Source: Trinickia dinghuensis (GTDB lineage: Bacteria > Pseudomonadota > Gammaproteobacteria > Burkholderiales > Burkholderiaceae). From it: a stretch of DNA of 64,000 bases. The notes beneath the pieces are model-generated. The model made no database searches and had not been told where the DNA came from. It was given only the letters and a program-made list of their open reading frames with translations. Of the stretch, positions 36,787-46,891 are shown in pieces (the stretch's first letter is position 1; every line of letters starts with the position of its first letter). The position numbers were made by a program, and so were the translations under genes. The stretch is taken from NCBI RefSeq assembly GCF_003367175.1, contig NZ_QRGA01000003.1:248681-312680 (forward strand), written 5' to 3'.

Positions 36787-37751
36787 TGCTTACGCTCCGT
36801 CATGAATTTGCCCTGTGGGGCCGGGGCCTGCGCGTTTTTTTGACGACGAGTATTGCCGTCCAAGCCGCCATCGACGGCCCATTCCGCGAACACCGTCGGC
36901 CCCGGTTCGAACTCGCGAGGCTGCCAAGCGGGCGTCAGAATGTCTTCGTCGGCGTAGTACTCGACCAAGGCGCCCGCGGGGTTCTTGAAGTACCAGAAAT
37001 AAGCCGACGAAACCGGATGCCGGCCCGGTCCGAGTTGCGTGGTCCAACCGCACCGGCTGATATGCAAGCCGCCGCCGAATACTTCGTGAATGTCGCGCAC
37101 GGTGAACGCAACGTGGTTGAGGCCGCGCTTGCCGTCGGGCAACGCGAGCAGGAACAGATCGTGATGGCCGCCGTGCGGCGCGCAGCGCATGAACGCGCCG
37201 CGATTCGGGTAGCGATCCGAGGTCTCGAAGCCGAGCAACGCGTGATAGAACGCTTCCTGCTCGGCGAGGCAATTCGTGAAAAACACGACGTGGCCCACTT
37301 CGATCGGCTCGGCGCGCTCGTAGATCGGCGAAGGCTGATCCACGCGCAATGCCTGCCCCCAAACGTTGGACGGCGAGCCCTTCACGTCGAGTTCGCGTTT
37401 GCGCGTCACCTCGACGCGAATCGCCATGCCGGCCGGGTCGTAACAGCCCACGGCGGCGTCGGTCGAGTAATAGCCGCGTTGCCCGGCAAGCTTCGTACGC
37501 AGCGGGTCGAGTTCCGCGGGCGTGGCCACGCCCCAGGTCACTTCGCGCAGCGTCGGTCCGCCCTCGAAGGCCACGGGAAGCGACGGATCGTTCGCATCGA
37601 CGACGAGCACCGTGCAGCCGTTCATCGTTTCGAAGCGGACACGCGTTTCGTCGCGCGCAACCTCCTTCAAACCCCAGTCCGCGAAAAAGCGGCGACAGGT
37701 ATCGAGATCCGCCACGCCGTAGGTGATCTGTTCGATGCCGAGTATCGTCAT
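36783..37751 (-). CDS. Two-domain VOC protein, extradiol ring-cleavage dioxygenase-like
   Basis: 322 residues forming two vicinal-oxygen-chelate domains. The metal triad of type I extradiol dioxygenases is visible in the C-terminal domain: H154 (EVGHVVFF), H213 (GLNHVAF) and E264 (LVEYYADED). It would cleave a catechol next to its hydroxyls using Fe(II) and oxygen, the usual step after a Rieske oxygenase and SDR. A GGAGA lies before ATG 37751. The C-terminal 40 residues are a polar extension. Substrate is unknown. Confidence 0.85.
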   Translation of the reverse strand: MTILGIEQITYGVADLDTCRRFFADWGLKEVARDETRVRFETMNGCTVLVVDANDPSLPVAFEGGPTLREVTWGVATPAELDPLRTKLAGQRGYYSTDAAVGCYDPAGMAIRVEVTRKRELDVKGSPSNVWGQALRVDQPSPIYERAEPIEVGHVVFFTNCLAEQEAFYHALLGFETSDRYPNRGAFMRCAPHGGHHDLFLLALPDGKRGLNHVAFTVRDIHEVFGGGLHISRCGWTTQLGPGRHPVSSAYFWYFKNPAGALVEYYADEDILTPAWQPREFEPGPTVFAEWAVDGGLDGNTRRQKNAQAPAPQGKFMTERKQ

Positions 37752-37772
37752 GATGTGCGTCTCCGTGCGCGC

Positions 37773-39266
37773 TCAGGCGTTGGCCCAAGGCAACGCGCTT
37801 TCATTCAAACCCCAGTACAGGCTCTTTTGCTGCATGTACTCGCGGATGCCGAGCCGGCCCTTCTCGCGGCCCATGCCGCTCTCCTTCCAACCCGAGAACG
37901 GCGTTGCGATCGAAAACAGCTTGTACGTGTTGATCCAGACGGTGCCCGCCTCGAGCGCGCGTGCCGTGCGCCAGGCGCGCTTGTAGTCGCGCGTCCAAAC
38001 GCCGGCCGCCAGACCGAACACGCTGTCGTTGGCTTGTTCGATCAGCGACGCTTCGTCGTCGAACGGCATGGCGACGAGCACCGGTCCGAAGATCTCTTCC
38101 TGGCAGATGCGCGCGCCGTTCGACAGGCCTTCCAAGATGGTCGGCTGATAAAAGAAGCCGTTCTCCCTGCCGTCGCCGACGGGCCGCTCGCCGCCGCACA
38201 GCAAACGCCCGCCCTCTTGAAGCCCGAGTGCGACGTAGCGCTCGACCGACTCGCGATGCTTCGCCGAGATCAGCGGGCCCATCTGCGTGTCGGGCCGGGT
38301 CGGATCGCCGACGCGCAGCTTGCGGGCGCCTTCGACGAGCCGCTTCATGAATGCGTCGTAGATCGAGCGCTGCACGAACAGCCGTGAGCCTGCGATGCAG
38401 GCTTCACCCGACGAACTGAAGATCCCGTAGAGCACCCCGTTCACGGCGTGGTCGAGATCGGCGTCGTCGAACACGATCGTCGGCGACTTGCCGCCCAGTT
38501 CGAGCGAGACCGGCATCAGCTTCTCGGCCGCGATCCGCGCAATCCCACGGCCCACGTCGGTGCCGCCCGTGAACGACACCTTCTTCACGAGCGGATGGCG
38601 CACCAGCACGTCGCCGATCACCGAGCCCTTGCCCGGCAACACGCTGAGCACGCCCTTGGGCACACCCGCCTCCTCGCAGATGCGCGCCAGCGCCAGCGAT
38701 GTGAGCGGTGTGATTTCGGCGGGCTTCAAGACGACGGCATTGCCGCCCGCAAGGGCCGGCGCAAGCTTCTGCGCATCGGAGGCGATCGGCGAATTCCACG
38801 GCGTGATCGCGGCAACGACACCGATCGGCTCGTGCACGCTCATCGTCAGATAATCGCCGCGCGAGGGCGTCAGCTCCTCGTCGAGCGTCTCGAGGCACGC
38901 GGCGTAATAGCGGAACGTATTCGCGGCGCTCGCGACGAGCGCGCGCGTTTCGCCAATCGGCTTGCCGTTGTCGCGCCGCTGCAATTGCGCGAGCGCTTCG
39001 TGCCGCTGCATGATGAGATCGGCGATGCGGTACAGCACGAGTGCGCGCTGGTGCGGCTTGAGGCCCGCCCAATCGGCGCGGCGCCAGGCGGCATCGGCCG
39101 CTTCGACGGCCTCTTGCGCGTCCTCCGCGCTCGCCGTTGAAATCTCCCTGTTCAGCGACTGGTCCGCCGGATAGATGCTGGCGTAGGGGGTGGCACGTCC
39201 GCGCCGCCACTCGCCGCCGATCAGGATGTCGCCGTTCGGGACGAGGCTCGTATCGAATGCAGTCAT
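37773..39266 (-). CDS. NAD(P)-dependent aldehyde dehydrogenase
   Basis: 497 residues of the ALDH superfamily. The Rossmann motif FTGGTDVGR, the catalytic Glu in LELGGKSP (near 257) and the nucleophile Cys in GEACIAGSR (near 291) are present, and EEIFGPV follows. In this operon it probably oxidises the semialdehyde produced by ring cleavage. ATG 39266 (MTAFDTSL) is preferred; a TTG seven codons upstream overlaps the previous stop codon and is an alternative. Confidence 0.92.
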   Translation of the reverse strand: MTAFDTSLVPNGDILIGGEWRRGRATPYASIYPADQSLNREISTASAEDAQEAVEAADAAWRRADWAGLKPHQRALVLYRIADLIMQRHEALAQLQRRDNGKPIGETRALVASAANTFRYYAACLETLDEELTPSRGDYLTMSVHEPIGVVAAITPWNSPIASDAQKLAPALAGGNAVVLKPAEITPLTSLALARICEEAGVPKGVLSVLPGKGSVIGDVLVRHPLVKKVSFTGGTDVGRGIARIAAEKLMPVSLELGGKSPTIVFDDADLDHAVNGVLYGIFSSSGEACIAGSRLFVQRSIYDAFMKRLVEGARKLRVGDPTRPDTQMGPLISAKHRESVERYVALGLQEGGRLLCGGERPVGDGRENGFFYQPTILEGLSNGARICQEEIFGPVLVAMPFDDEASLIEQANDSVFGLAAGVWTRDYKRAWRTARALEAGTVWINTYKLFSIATPFSGWKESGMGREKGRLGIREYMQQKSLYWGLNESALPWANA

Positions 39267-39283
39267 GTCTTGGATCCCACGGG

Positions 39284-40108
39284 TCAAATCACGCAGCGCG
39301 CGGCGCGATTGCGCACGGCGCGAATCGCGCTGTACGCGGTCAACGCCGACGTCTTAGGGTTGTCCGGCAGCGGACGGCCGCACATCTCCAGCGACATCTC
39401 GCCGAACGCGCCGCGCGCGACGATGCGGTGCACGTTGCGCTCGACCTCCGGGTCGGCGATCAAGCGCACCTTCGTCTGATCGAGGCCGAGCCCCGCGAGC
39501 GCGACGGTCGCCGCCACGTTCGCGTTCTTCGGGAATAGACGAGCCGCTTCGCGCGCGCTCCCTTCGAAGATCACGCGCTCGCTCGTGAGCGAACGCAGAT
39601 CGCAAAGCGCCTCGGCGGGCGTGTCGAGCCAGCCGAGCGGCGGCTTGCGCCCGGTGTAGAGCACTTCGTCGAGGCCGCCGAGCTTGGCCGCCGACAGTGC
39701 GTCGATCCCCCCGATCGCGCCCGAGAGCAGCGTGAGCGTCGCGTGGCCCTCGTCGGCGGCCAACGAAAGCTGCTCGAGCAAGTCGACGTGAGACAGAGCG
39801 CCGATCGACGCGACGGCGCAATCGGTACCGGCCTTCAGCAGCGGCATGACGTGATCGACGAGCGCGCCGTGGCCCGCGCATTCGAGCGCGAACTGCGGAC
39901 GGCTCGACAGCGCCTCGACCGACGACACCACTTCGACGATCGCATCCACCTGCGCACGCACGAGATCGGCGTGATGCGCGGGGACGATCACGTGCGACAC
40001 GTGCACGAGCGGATCCGCCTCGACCGCGCGGTAGACCGTCTGCCCGATCGCGCCGAAGCCGATCATCGCGATGTCCACGGGCGCCGGGTGTGGCCGCGGA
40101 TCACGCAT
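39284..40108 (-). CDS. Aspartate dehydrogenase-like NAD(P)-dependent oxidoreductase
   Basis: 274 residues. [21 protein letters not shown] is the N-terminal Rossmann motif. The C-terminal block [19 protein letters not shown] with [12 protein letters not shown] is the aspartate dehydrogenase (NadX/AspDH) signature including the catalytic His. AspDH converts L-aspartate to oxaloacetate/iminosuccinate. In a ring-degradation operon its presence hints at a nitrogen-containing substrate or an amination step. It overlaps the ThDP-enzyme gene by eight bases. Confidence 0.87.
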   Translation of the reverse strand: MRDPRPHPAPVDIAMIGFGAIGQTVYRAVEADPLVHVSHVIVPAHHADLVRAQVDAIVEVVSSVEALSSRPQFALECAGHGALVDHVMPLLKAGTDCAVASIGALSHVDLLEQLSLAADEGHATLTLLSGAIGGIDALSAAKLGGLDEVLYTGRKPPLGWLDTPAEALCDLRSLTSERVIFEGSAREAARLFPKNANVAATVALAGLGLDQTKVRLIADPEVERNVHRIVARGAFGEMSLEMCGRPLPDNPKTSALTAYSAIRAVRNRAARCVI

Positions 40109-41759
40109 GTTGCGGCTCCTGCTTGCGCACGGGCGGGCCGGCGAATGCCGTCTCGAAGCTGCCGACCGATTGCATGTCGACTTCGACGAGGACGGGGCCG
40201 TCGAATGCGAGGCCCTCGCCGATGATCGCTTCGGCTTCGTCGAGCGACGACAGCCGATAGTGTTTGAGACCGAGGCTCGCGCAGAACGCCGAGAATTCGG
40301 GCTGATGCAGATCGACGTAGTAGCGGCGGCCGCCGTACTGCGCGTCCTGGATGTTGCGGATCACGCCGTAGCATCGATCGTTCATCAGCACGATCATCAT
40401 GTTGGCTTTTTCCTGCACGGCCGTCGCGAGTTCGCCGACGTTCACCATCAATCCGCCGTCGCCGACGAGGCAAACCGTCTTCGCCGCCGAGCCCGCGAGG
40501 GCCGCGCCGATCGCCATCTGCATCCCTTGGCCGATACCGCCGCCGAGCGCGTGCACGCCGGCGCGCGGGTTGAAGATCTTCAGCATCCGGTTGCCCCAGG
40601 TGCTGTTCGAGATCGTGACGTCGCGCACCCAGTTGTAGTCGCGACCCACGGCGCGTTGCAGCGTCTCGACGAGACGCCGGTACGGGCCCAGTCCCTTCGC
40701 CGTCTCGGCAACGGCGGTTTCCCGCGCCGCGGCGAGGTCGGCGGCAAATGCGGGATCGATCTTCAGCTTGCCTTCGAGGCGAGTGGCGAGCGCGTCGAGC
40801 ACGGCGGCCGCATCGCCATGGATGAACAAGTCGTTGCGATAGCCGCGATTGTCGGCGAGCGCGTCGGCATCGACCCGGTAGAGCGGCTGCGGCAATGCGA
40901 GCTTGTACTTCAGCGTTTCGTTGCCGCGCAGACGCGAGCCGACCACGACCATCGCATCGCAAGTCTTATAGAAGCGCTCCACGGCCGCGTGCACGTTGAA
41001 CGCCCCGAGCGTGGCCGGATGATCTTCGGGCAACACGCCGCGGCCCTGCACGCTCGTGACCACGCCGAAGCCCAGCGAGACGAGACGCTCCACCGCGGCG
41101 CGCGCATGACGCGTCCCGCCGCCGAGCCACAGCAGCGGACGCTTTGCCGTGGCGAGCGCCTGCGCGAGTGCATCGACACGTGCATCGTCGTGCGTGAGCG
41201 TAGTCAGGTGCGGTGCACCAAGGTCGGCCGGCCAGGCCGTCAGTGCCGCTTGAATATCGATCGGAATCTCGACGCTCACGGGGCCGCTCGGTGCGGTTTG
41301 CGCCACGCGGACGGCTTCGCGTATCGTCGGCAGCGCCGTTTCGACCGAACGCACGCGGAACGCGGCCTTCGAGATCGACGAAAGCATCGCGAGCTGATCC
41401 GGTGCTTCGTGGATATAGGCGAGGTCTTGGTCGAGATATTCGGTTTCGATCTGGCCGGTGATGTGAAGCATCGCGGTGCCGGCCGTCAACGCTTCGACCA
41501 TCGCGCCCGCCGCGTTGCCGGCCGCCGTGCCCGTGCTCGTGAATGCCACGCCGAGGCCGCCGGACACGCGCGCCAGCCCGTCCGCCATGTTGACGGCACC
41601 GGCTTCGCCGCGCGCGCCGACATAGCGGATGTTGCCGCGCCGGCCGATGGCATCGAGGATCGGCATGTTGTGGATCGAGATCACGCCGAACGCCGTCTTG
41701 ACGCCGCATTGTTCGAGAAAGGCGGCGATCAGTTCGCCGACGGTAGTGGTGTTAGACAT
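40101..41759 (-). CDS. Thiamine-diphosphate enzyme, acetolactate synthase/benzoylformate decarboxylase-like
   Basis: 552 residues with the three-domain ThDP fold. The catalytic Glu is E52 ([17 protein letters not shown]), and the ThDP/Mg motif [15 protein letters not shown] begins near 431 and ends in LMNDR. It would decarboxylate or carboligate a 2-oxo acid. ATG 41759 ([11 protein letters not shown]) is chosen; an upstream start would lie inside the SDR gene. It overlaps its neighbours by eight bases on each side, so translation is coupled. Substrate is unknown. Confidence 0.88.
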   Translation of the reverse strand: MSNTTTVGELIAAFLEQCGVKTAFGVISIHNMPILDAIGRRGNIRYVGARGEAGAVNMADGLARVSGGLGVAFTSTGTAAGNAAGAMVEALTAGTAMLHITGQIETEYLDQDLAYIHEAPDQLAMLSSISKAAFRVRSVETALPTIREAVRVAQTAPSGPVSVEIPIDIQAALTAWPADLGAPHLTTLTHDDARVDALAQALATAKRPLLWLGGGTRHARAAVERLVSLGFGVVTSVQGRGVLPEDHPATLGAFNVHAAVERFYKTCDAMVVVGSRLRGNETLKYKLALPQPLYRVDADALADNRGYRNDLFIHGDAAAVLDALATRLEGKLKIDPAFAADLAAARETAVAETAKGLGPYRRLVETLQRAVGRDYNWVRDVTISNSTWGNRMLKIFNPRAGVHALGGGIGQGMQMAIGAALAGSAAKTVCLVGDGGLMVNVGELATAVQEKANMMIVLMNDRCYGVIRNIQDAQYGGRRYYVDLHQPEFSAFCASLGLKHYRLSSLDEAEAIIGEGLAFDGPVLVEVDMQSVGSFETAFAGPPVRKQEPQHA

Positions 41760-42558
41760 GTCGTGCAACGCCTCCGGATACATCGATGTGACTGCCCGTC
41801 GTGTAAGACGACAAGGCGGTCGCCAGATAAAAGAGCGCTTGGGCGGCTTCCTCGGGAAGACCGAAACGGCCCAGCGGAATGTGCTTCTTGCGAGCGAGCT
41901 CGCTCGTCCAGTCCTGCCAGCTCTGTCCGGGCTGCGCCTGCGTTTCGTAACGCCGGCGCCACTGCCCCGACTCGACGATGCCGATCAGGATCGAGTTCAC
42001 GCGAACACGCTCGGGCGCGAGTTCGGTCGCGAGCGACTTGATCAGGCTGAGCACCCCGGCCCGCGCCGAGGACGTCGCCACCATGTGCGGCTCGGGCTGC
42101 AGCGCGAGCAGCGAGTTCACGCAGACGATCGACGCGTTGCCCGTCGATGCCGCCGCGCGCAGCATCGGCAAAAACGCGCGCGTCGGGCGGACGATGCTGA
42201 AATACTTGAGTTCGAGTTCCTCGCGCCAAGCCTCGTCGGTCGTATCGGCGAACGTCGAGACCCGCCCTTGGCCCGCGTTGTTCACGAGCATGTGCGCAGA
42301 GCCGAAGCGCGCCTGCACCGCGCTCGCGAATGCGCCGACGTCGTTTGCGTCGAGCACGTCGCAGCGCACGGCGAGTAGCGGGGCCTGAGGAAAGCGGTCG
42401 TTCAGGCGCCGCTCCGCTTTCGCCAAGCGCTCGGCATCGCGTCCGCAAATCGCGACCGACGCCCCTGCTTGCAGGAACAACTCGGCAGTCGCGAGCCCGA
42501 TGCCCGACGTACCGCCGGTGACGACGGCGACCTGCCCCGTCAAATCGATTTGAATCAT
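41752..42558 (-). CDS. SDR-family oxidoreductase with degenerate active site
   Basis: 268 residues. The cofactor motif TGGTSGIG (14-21) and NNAG (93-96) are intact and S149 is in place. However, the usual Tyr-x-x-x-Lys is replaced: position 162 is Thr and 166 is Arg (HMVATSSARAGVL). Classical SDR chemistry needs Tyr and Lys, so this protein may use different chemistry or act non-catalytically. It lies between the IclR gene (four-base overlap) and the ThDP-enzyme gene (eight-base overlap). Confidence 0.85.
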   Translation of the reverse strand: MIQIDLTGQVAVVTGGTSGIGLATAELFLQAGASVAICGRDAERLAKAERRLNDRFPQAPLLAVRCDVLDANDVGAFASAVQARFGSAHMLVNNAGQGRVSTFADTTDEAWREELELKYFSIVRPTRAFLPMLRAAASTGNASIVCVNSLLALQPEPHMVATSSARAGVLSLIKSLATELAPERVRVNSILIGIVESGQWRRRYETQAQPGQSWQDWTSELARKKHIPLGRFGLPEEAAQALFYLATALSSYTTGSHIDVSGGVARHV

Positions 42559-43418
42559 GAGAGCCCCAATGCCTTCATGTATTGGCTGCGCGCGGGCGGC
42601 CGGTAGTTGAGCCGCTTCGAGAGTTCGCCTGCCGCATGGCGGACCTTGTCGATCAAGCCCGCATCGAGCAAGGCCGTGTCGATGCCGGGGCGCGGAATCG
42701 TCGTCGTGATGACGGCGACGATGCGCCCAGTGTCGTTGCGCACGGGGGCCGATACGACCGAGATTCCGCGCTCGAACGACGACTCGCTCACCGCGTAGCC
42801 GCGGTCGGCGTCTTCGCGAATGCGTTCGTAAAGCATCTCGACCGTCTCGGGCGTCTGCGGCGTGAAGCGTTCGAGCTTCGGCTCCGGATACAGCGCCCGC
42901 AGTTCGGCGAGCGTCAAATCGCCCATCAGCACCTGCCCGTGCGTCGTCGCGTGCGCCGGCAAACGCGTGCCGACATTCACTTTCACCGAGCTGAATATCG
43001 GCGCGTGGCTCTGCGCCTTGGCGACGAACACGATGTCGCGTCCGTCGCGAATCACGATGTGTGAAGTCAGGCCGGTTTCATCGCGCAACATCTCGATCAG
43101 GGGCAGCCCGAGATCGGTGAGTTCGAGCGAACTCAGATACTCGAAGCCGAGCCGCAGCACGGCCACGCCCAGGCGATAGTTGCGATCGCGATCCGCGCGC
43201 TCCAGGAAGCCCAACGATTCGAGCGTCTGCAGCAAGCGAAACACGGTCGTGCGAGGAATGCCGAGACGCCGCGAAAGCTCGGGCGCATCGAGCACGGGCT
43301 CGCGCGGAGAAAATTCGGTGAGGATGCGCAGTCCTCGTTCGAGACCGGGCACGCGGTAGGCCGTGTCGCCGCGGTCGTCATCGGCGCCGGCGGCCGCGCG
43401 GGCGGATTCGGGCGTCAT
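42555..43418 (-). CDS. IclR-family regulator inside the Rieske operon
   Basis: 287 residues: winged helix-turn-helix (about 22-85; YRVPGLERGLRILTEFSPREP ... IPRTTVFRLLQTLESLGFLE) and an effector domain (about 95-270). It is roughly 70 percent identical by eye to the regulator at 49114-50088. It starts directly after the hydrolase stop codon and its stop overlaps the SDR start, so it is expressed with the catabolic genes it probably helps control. Confidence 0.9.
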   Translation of the reverse strand: MTPESARAAAGADDDRGDTAYRVPGLERGLRILTEFSPREPVLDAPELSRRLGIPRTTVFRLLQTLESLGFLERADRDRNYRLGVAVLRLGFEYLSSLELTDLGLPLIEMLRDETGLTSHIVIRDGRDIVFVAKAQSHAPIFSSVKVNVGTRLPAHATTHGQVLMGDLTLAELRALYPEPKLERFTPQTPETVEMLYERIREDADRGYAVSESSFERGISVVSAPVRNDTGRIVAVITTTIPRPGIDTALLDAGLIDKVRHAAGELSKRLNYRPPARSQYMKALGLS

Positions 43419-44330
43419 TTAGATACTCCGTTGTTCGAGCGCGATGCGATAAAACGCATCGATCAGCGCGTTGTAGGCATCGGGCGCTTCCACATAGCCG
43501 GCGTGCCCCGCGCCCGGCACGATCTGCAGCGGCACGCGTGCTGCTTGGGCGATCGCTTCGCAAGCGGCGGGCGGGGTGATCGCGTCTTGCTCCCCGACCG
43601 CCACGTGAATCGGCCCCGCGTAGGTAGCGGCCGAGGCCGCGAGGTCGGCGGCAAGATCCGCGTTCGCGAGCAGATGCGTCGCCTGCGCATAGCCATGCGG
43701 CACCACGCGCGACATGTTCCATCGCACCCATGTGCGCACGGCTTCGCCGGCACCGGGCGAGACCATGTTGCCGCTGCGCTGCCGCGCGAGCCCGTCGGGA
43801 CCGAGTTCGTCGAGCATGGCAAGGCGCGCGTCGCGCTTTTGTTCGCGCACGGCCTGCGGTGCGGCGCCGTAGCCGGCCGCGGGCGAAATCAGCAACAAGC
43901 CGGCAAGACGCTCGCTCGATACCGCCGCGAACGCGCCGGCAACGATCGCACCGAGCGAATGGCCGACCAGTACGCAGCGCGCGACACCGAGCACATCGAG
44001 CCAGCCGCGCAGGCGCAGCGCGTAATCGGCGGCGACAGGCGAGTCGGCGTCGACGGGCGTCGATACGCCGTAGCCGGGCGCATCCCAGGCCAGCATGCGA
44101 TGCGTCGATCCGAGCGTTTCGAGCTGCTGCACCCACGACGCCGCCCCCGAGCCGATCCCGTGCAGCAAGACGATCGGTATCGAAGCCCGTCCTTCGTGTG
44201 CCGCTCCGGCTGCCTCTCGGTAGCTCACGCATGCGCCCTCCACGGCCGCTTCGCGGACGGGGAAGCGGGCGAGGCGCGCTTCAAGCAGCGCAGTCGAATC
44301 GACTGCAGGGGACGGGGCGACGTAACTCAT
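43419..44330 (-). CDS. Alpha/beta hydrolase, possible C-C bond (meta-cleavage product) hydrolase
   Basis: 303 residues: oxyanion motif LLHGIGSGAASW, nucleophile elbow VGHSLGAIV, an acid in VAVGEQDAITPP and catalytic His in GAGHAGYVEAP. This is the pattern of MhpC/BphD-like hydrolases and related enol-lactone hydrolases. In this operon it may hydrolyse the ring-cleavage product. ATG 44330 (MSYVAPSPAV) is preferred to an upstream TTG at 44393. Its stop codon abuts the IclR start. Confidence 0.85.
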   Translation of the reverse strand: MSYVAPSPAVDSTALLEARLARFPVREAAVEGACVSYREAAGAAHEGRASIPIVLLHGIGSGAASWVQQLETLGSTHRMLAWDAPGYGVSTPVDADSPVAADYALRLRGWLDVLGVARCVLVGHSLGAIVAGAFAAVSSERLAGLLLISPAAGYGAAPQAVREQKRDARLAMLDELGPDGLARQRSGNMVSPGAGEAVRTWVRWNMSRVVPHGYAQATHLLANADLAADLAASAATYAGPIHVAVGEQDAITPPAACEAIAQAARVPLQIVPGAGHAGYVEAPDAYNALIDAFYRIALEQRSI

Positions 44331-44406
44331 GGCTTCAACGAACGGTTTCGGATGCAATGGCAAAGGCAATGTCGATTTCGGCGACGTGGACAACGTGGCC
44401 GATGGC

Positions 44407-44934
44407 TTATCGCTTGATCTTGGCGAGCGGCGAATCGGGCGGATAAGTCGGCGTGATCGGCTTCGACGAACCGAGCATCACGCACATCAGCGCGTCTTCC
44501 TCGCCGATGTTGATTTCGGTCCGATACACACCCGGCGGAACCGAAATCAAGTCGCGCTCACCGAGCACCGCCTCCCAGGTTTCGCCGTCCTTCTCGCAGA
44601 TCACCTTCATCTTTCCGCGCAGGACGAAGAAAATTTCCTCGACGTCGGTGTGAATGTGGCTCGGCCCGATGTTGCCGGCCGGAATCACCATCGTCGAAAA
44701 CGTGAACCCGCCCGCGGGCACGGTGTTCACATCCTTGGCTACGCCCGTGCCGCCCGTGCCGACATAGCGCATCTGCGCGCGGCGGTACTTCGGGTCGTAG
44801 TCGGCTTGGAACTTCAGCGCATCCCAGTCGTAGCGGCGCGTTTGGTAGCGCGCGACGCGGGTTTCCATCCATTGTTCGAAGCTGGCATCCGCGGGACGGT
44901 CCCACGACTTGCGTTCGATATCGGCATCGGCCAT
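44407..44934 (-). CDS. Cupin-domain protein
   Basis: A 175-residue single cupin. The metal motif is visible as H93-x-H95 with E99/E100 (GPSHIHTDVEEIFFVLRGKMKV) and a second motif near the C-terminus (PPGVYRTEINIGEEDALMCVM). It could be a small isomerase, dioxygenase or lactonase in the ring-degradation pathway; the type cannot be told. AAGGAG precedes ATG 44934. Confidence 0.85.
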   Translation of the reverse strand: MADADIERKSWDRPADASFEQWMETRVARYQTRRYDWDALKFQADYDPKYRRAQMRYVGTGGTGVAKDVNTVPAGGFTFSTMVIPAGNIGPSHIHTDVEEIFFVLRGKMKVICEKDGETWEAVLGERDLISVPPGVYRTEINIGEEDALMCVMLGSSKPITPTYPPDSPLAKIKR

Positions 44935-44987
44935 CGATTTCTCCTTGCGGTTGAACTTGCTACGTTCGTTCAGTTCGTTCAGTTCGT

Positions 44988-45755
44988 TCATTTCATGACG
45001 AAGCCGCCGTTCACCGGCAGCAGCTGTCCGGTCACGAAGCGCGCGGCGTCGGACAGCAGGAACAGAACCGGACCCGTGACGTCTTCGGGCATCTGGGGCC
45101 GGCGCAGCGCGCGGCCTTCGAGGTAGTACGCGTGACGCTCGGCGGGAACATAGGCGGTCGCCTCCACTTCGGTGAGGCCCGGTGCGATCGCATTGACGGT
45201 GATTCCGTCGGCGCCGAACTCGCGCGCAAGCGAGTGCGTCATCGCGACGACGGCGCCTTTGCTCGCCACATAGGCAAGCAGCTTCGGCGCGCCCCAGAGC
45301 GCTGTGTCGGATGCGATGTTGACGATCGCGCCGCGGCCCGATTCGCGCAGCCAGCGCTGCGCAGCGATGCTGACGAGCCAGGTGCCGCGCACGTTCACGT
45401 TCATCACCGCATCCCACGTTTGCACCGCGAGTTCGCTCGCGAGCTTGCCGCCGGAGTTGGTGATGGCCGCGTTGTTGATGAGGCCGTCGACACCGCCCAT
45501 GCGCTGCGCCGCGGCTTCGACGAAGGCGTTCACGCTGTCGGGGTCCGCCAGATCGAGCGGCAGGTAGCCGACGTCGTGCCCTTGCTGCGAAAGCGTCTCG
45601 GCAAGCGCGACACCGGCATCGTGCAATACGTCGCCGAACGTCACGCGCGCCCCCGCCTCGGCCAGTGCTTGCACGAAAGCGGCACCCAGCCCTCTGGCGC
45701 CGCCCGTGACGATCACGCGGCGGCCCGCAAGCGCGGTTTGCGCGATCTCACGCAT
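44988..45755 (-). CDS. SDR-family dehydrogenase, possible cis-dihydrodiol dehydrogenase
   Basis: 255 residues with intact SDR motifs: TGGARGLG, NNAA, catalytic Ser in IVNIASD, and Y-x-x-x-K in AYVASKGAVVAM. It follows the Rieske oxygenase gene directly, with an eight-base overlap. It therefore most likely oxidises the oxygenase product (a cis-diol) to a catechol, as in other three-component oxygenase operons. ATG 45755 (MREIAQTALAGR) is chosen; upstream starts lie inside the oxygenase gene. Confidence 0.88.
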   Translation of the reverse strand: MREIAQTALAGRRVIVTGGARGLGAAFVQALAEAGARVTFGDVLHDAGVALAETLSQQGHDVGYLPLDLADPDSVNAFVEAAAQRMGGVDGLINNAAITNSGGKLASELAVQTWDAVMNVNVRGTWLVSIAAQRWLRESGRGAIVNIASDTALWGAPKLLAYVASKGAVVAMTHSLAREFGADGITVNAIAPGLTEVEATAYVPAERHAYYLEGRALRRPQMPEDVTGPVLFLLSDAARFVTGQLLPVNGGFVMK

Positions 45756-46824
45756 GGCTGTGCTCCGCATCGCCCGCTTGGCCGGCACGCCAGGCGTCGA
45801 GGTCGGAGAAGTGCTGCTGCGCGCGCTGGCGCAGCATGCGCCGCACCCGCGTCATGCCGACGTCGTGCTGATAGAGGAATTCATGATCGCGCGCATGCGG
45901 CGCCATGCTTTCGAGCACATAGCGGTCTTGCTCCAGCACGGCCCAATGCAGCCCTTCCAGGCGATTGCGGTACATGAATCGCCATGCGTCGCGCTGCCAG
46001 CCCGACACCTTGCGCGTGCGCCAGAAGTAGACCTGGCAGTTGTTTTCGTCGACGGGCACGGCGAACCCGATGATCCCGAAGTTGCCGCCCGGGCCGAACT
46101 TCTTCTTGTACGGAATCGCGAGACGCATCCACAAGCAGCCTGTCTCGCCCAGTTCGACCCAGTCGAAATTGACGTCGCGCTGGCCGATCTTTTCGAATAC
46201 CAGGCCGGATTCGGTCTTGCGCACGCGCATGTCCGCCTGCTTGTCGCCGTCGGCCATCGAATGCGAGGTGGCATGCAGGTAGGCGCCGTGCATCGGGTCC
46301 ATCACGTTGTCGATCGCGTACTGGTAGTTGCACTTCCAGTTCGACATGCACAGAAAGTGCGAATAGGCGTCGTCGACCAATTCTTCCGGCAGCACGAGCG
46401 GTGCGGGTTCTTGATGCGCATCGTCGCCGAACCACAAGAAGATCGCGCCCGCGTGCTCCTGAACAGGATATGACTTCACGCACTTGCTCCCTTCGAGCGG
46501 GCAAGCGGATACGGCAGGCACGCTCTTCACAGTGCCGCCGCCGTCCACTTCGATACCGTGATACCAGCAGGCCACGCGATCGCCGAGATTCCAGCCCAGC
46601 GACAGACGCGCGCCGCGATGCGGGCAGCGGTCTTCGAGCGCGTGAACGCTGCCGTCCTTGTCGCGCCAAAGAACGATTTGATCGCCGAGGCGCGTGAGCC
46701 CGATCGGCGCGTTGCCGACCTGCCAGCTCGGCGCAACGGGATACCAGTAATTGCGCAGGCCTTGGTCAAGGTAAGCGCGGATCGGATCGGCGCCTGCGGC
46801 TGCGAGTGTGGGAGACGTCATCAA
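45748..46824 (-). CDS. Rieske non-heme iron oxygenase, alpha subunit
   Basis: 358 residues. The Rieske cluster ligands are C67, H69, C86 and H89 (CPHRG ... CWYHG). The catalytic iron motif D-N-V-M-D-P-M-H-x4-H gives H179 and H184 with the electron-bridging Asp near 172-176. No beta subunit is encoded nearby, so this is an alpha-only oxygenase of the type fed by a separate ferredoxin and reductase; both are in this operon. It would introduce dioxygen into, or demethylate, an aromatic substrate that is not known. Confidence 0.93.
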   Translation of the reverse strand: MMTSPTLAAAGADPIRAYLDQGLRNYWYPVAPSWQVGNAPIGLTRLGDQIVLWRDKDGSVHALEDRCPHRGARLSLGWNLGDRVACWYHGIEVDGGGTVKSVPAVSACPLEGSKCVKSYPVQEHAGAIFLWFGDDAHQEPAPLVLPEELVDDAYSHFLCMSNWKCNYQYAIDNVMDPMHGAYLHATSHSMADGDKQADMRVRKTESGLVFEKIGQRDVNFDWVELGETGCLWMRLAIPYKKKFGPGGNFGIIGFAVPVDENNCQVYFWRTRKVSGWQRDAWRFMYRNRLEGLHWAVLEQDRYVLESMAPHARDHEFLYQHDVGMTRVRRMLRQRAQQHFSDLDAWRAGQAGDAEHSHA

Positions 46825-46891
46825 AGAACTCCGGGTACTTGATCGATGTGACAGGGCACGGCCGGCGCGAGGCTCGGCCGGGCGCGTTCGC

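Noticed and set aside
36786-38387. 533-codon plus-strand frame
   Set aside because: Antisense of the extradiol dioxygenase and aldehyde dehydrogenase genes.
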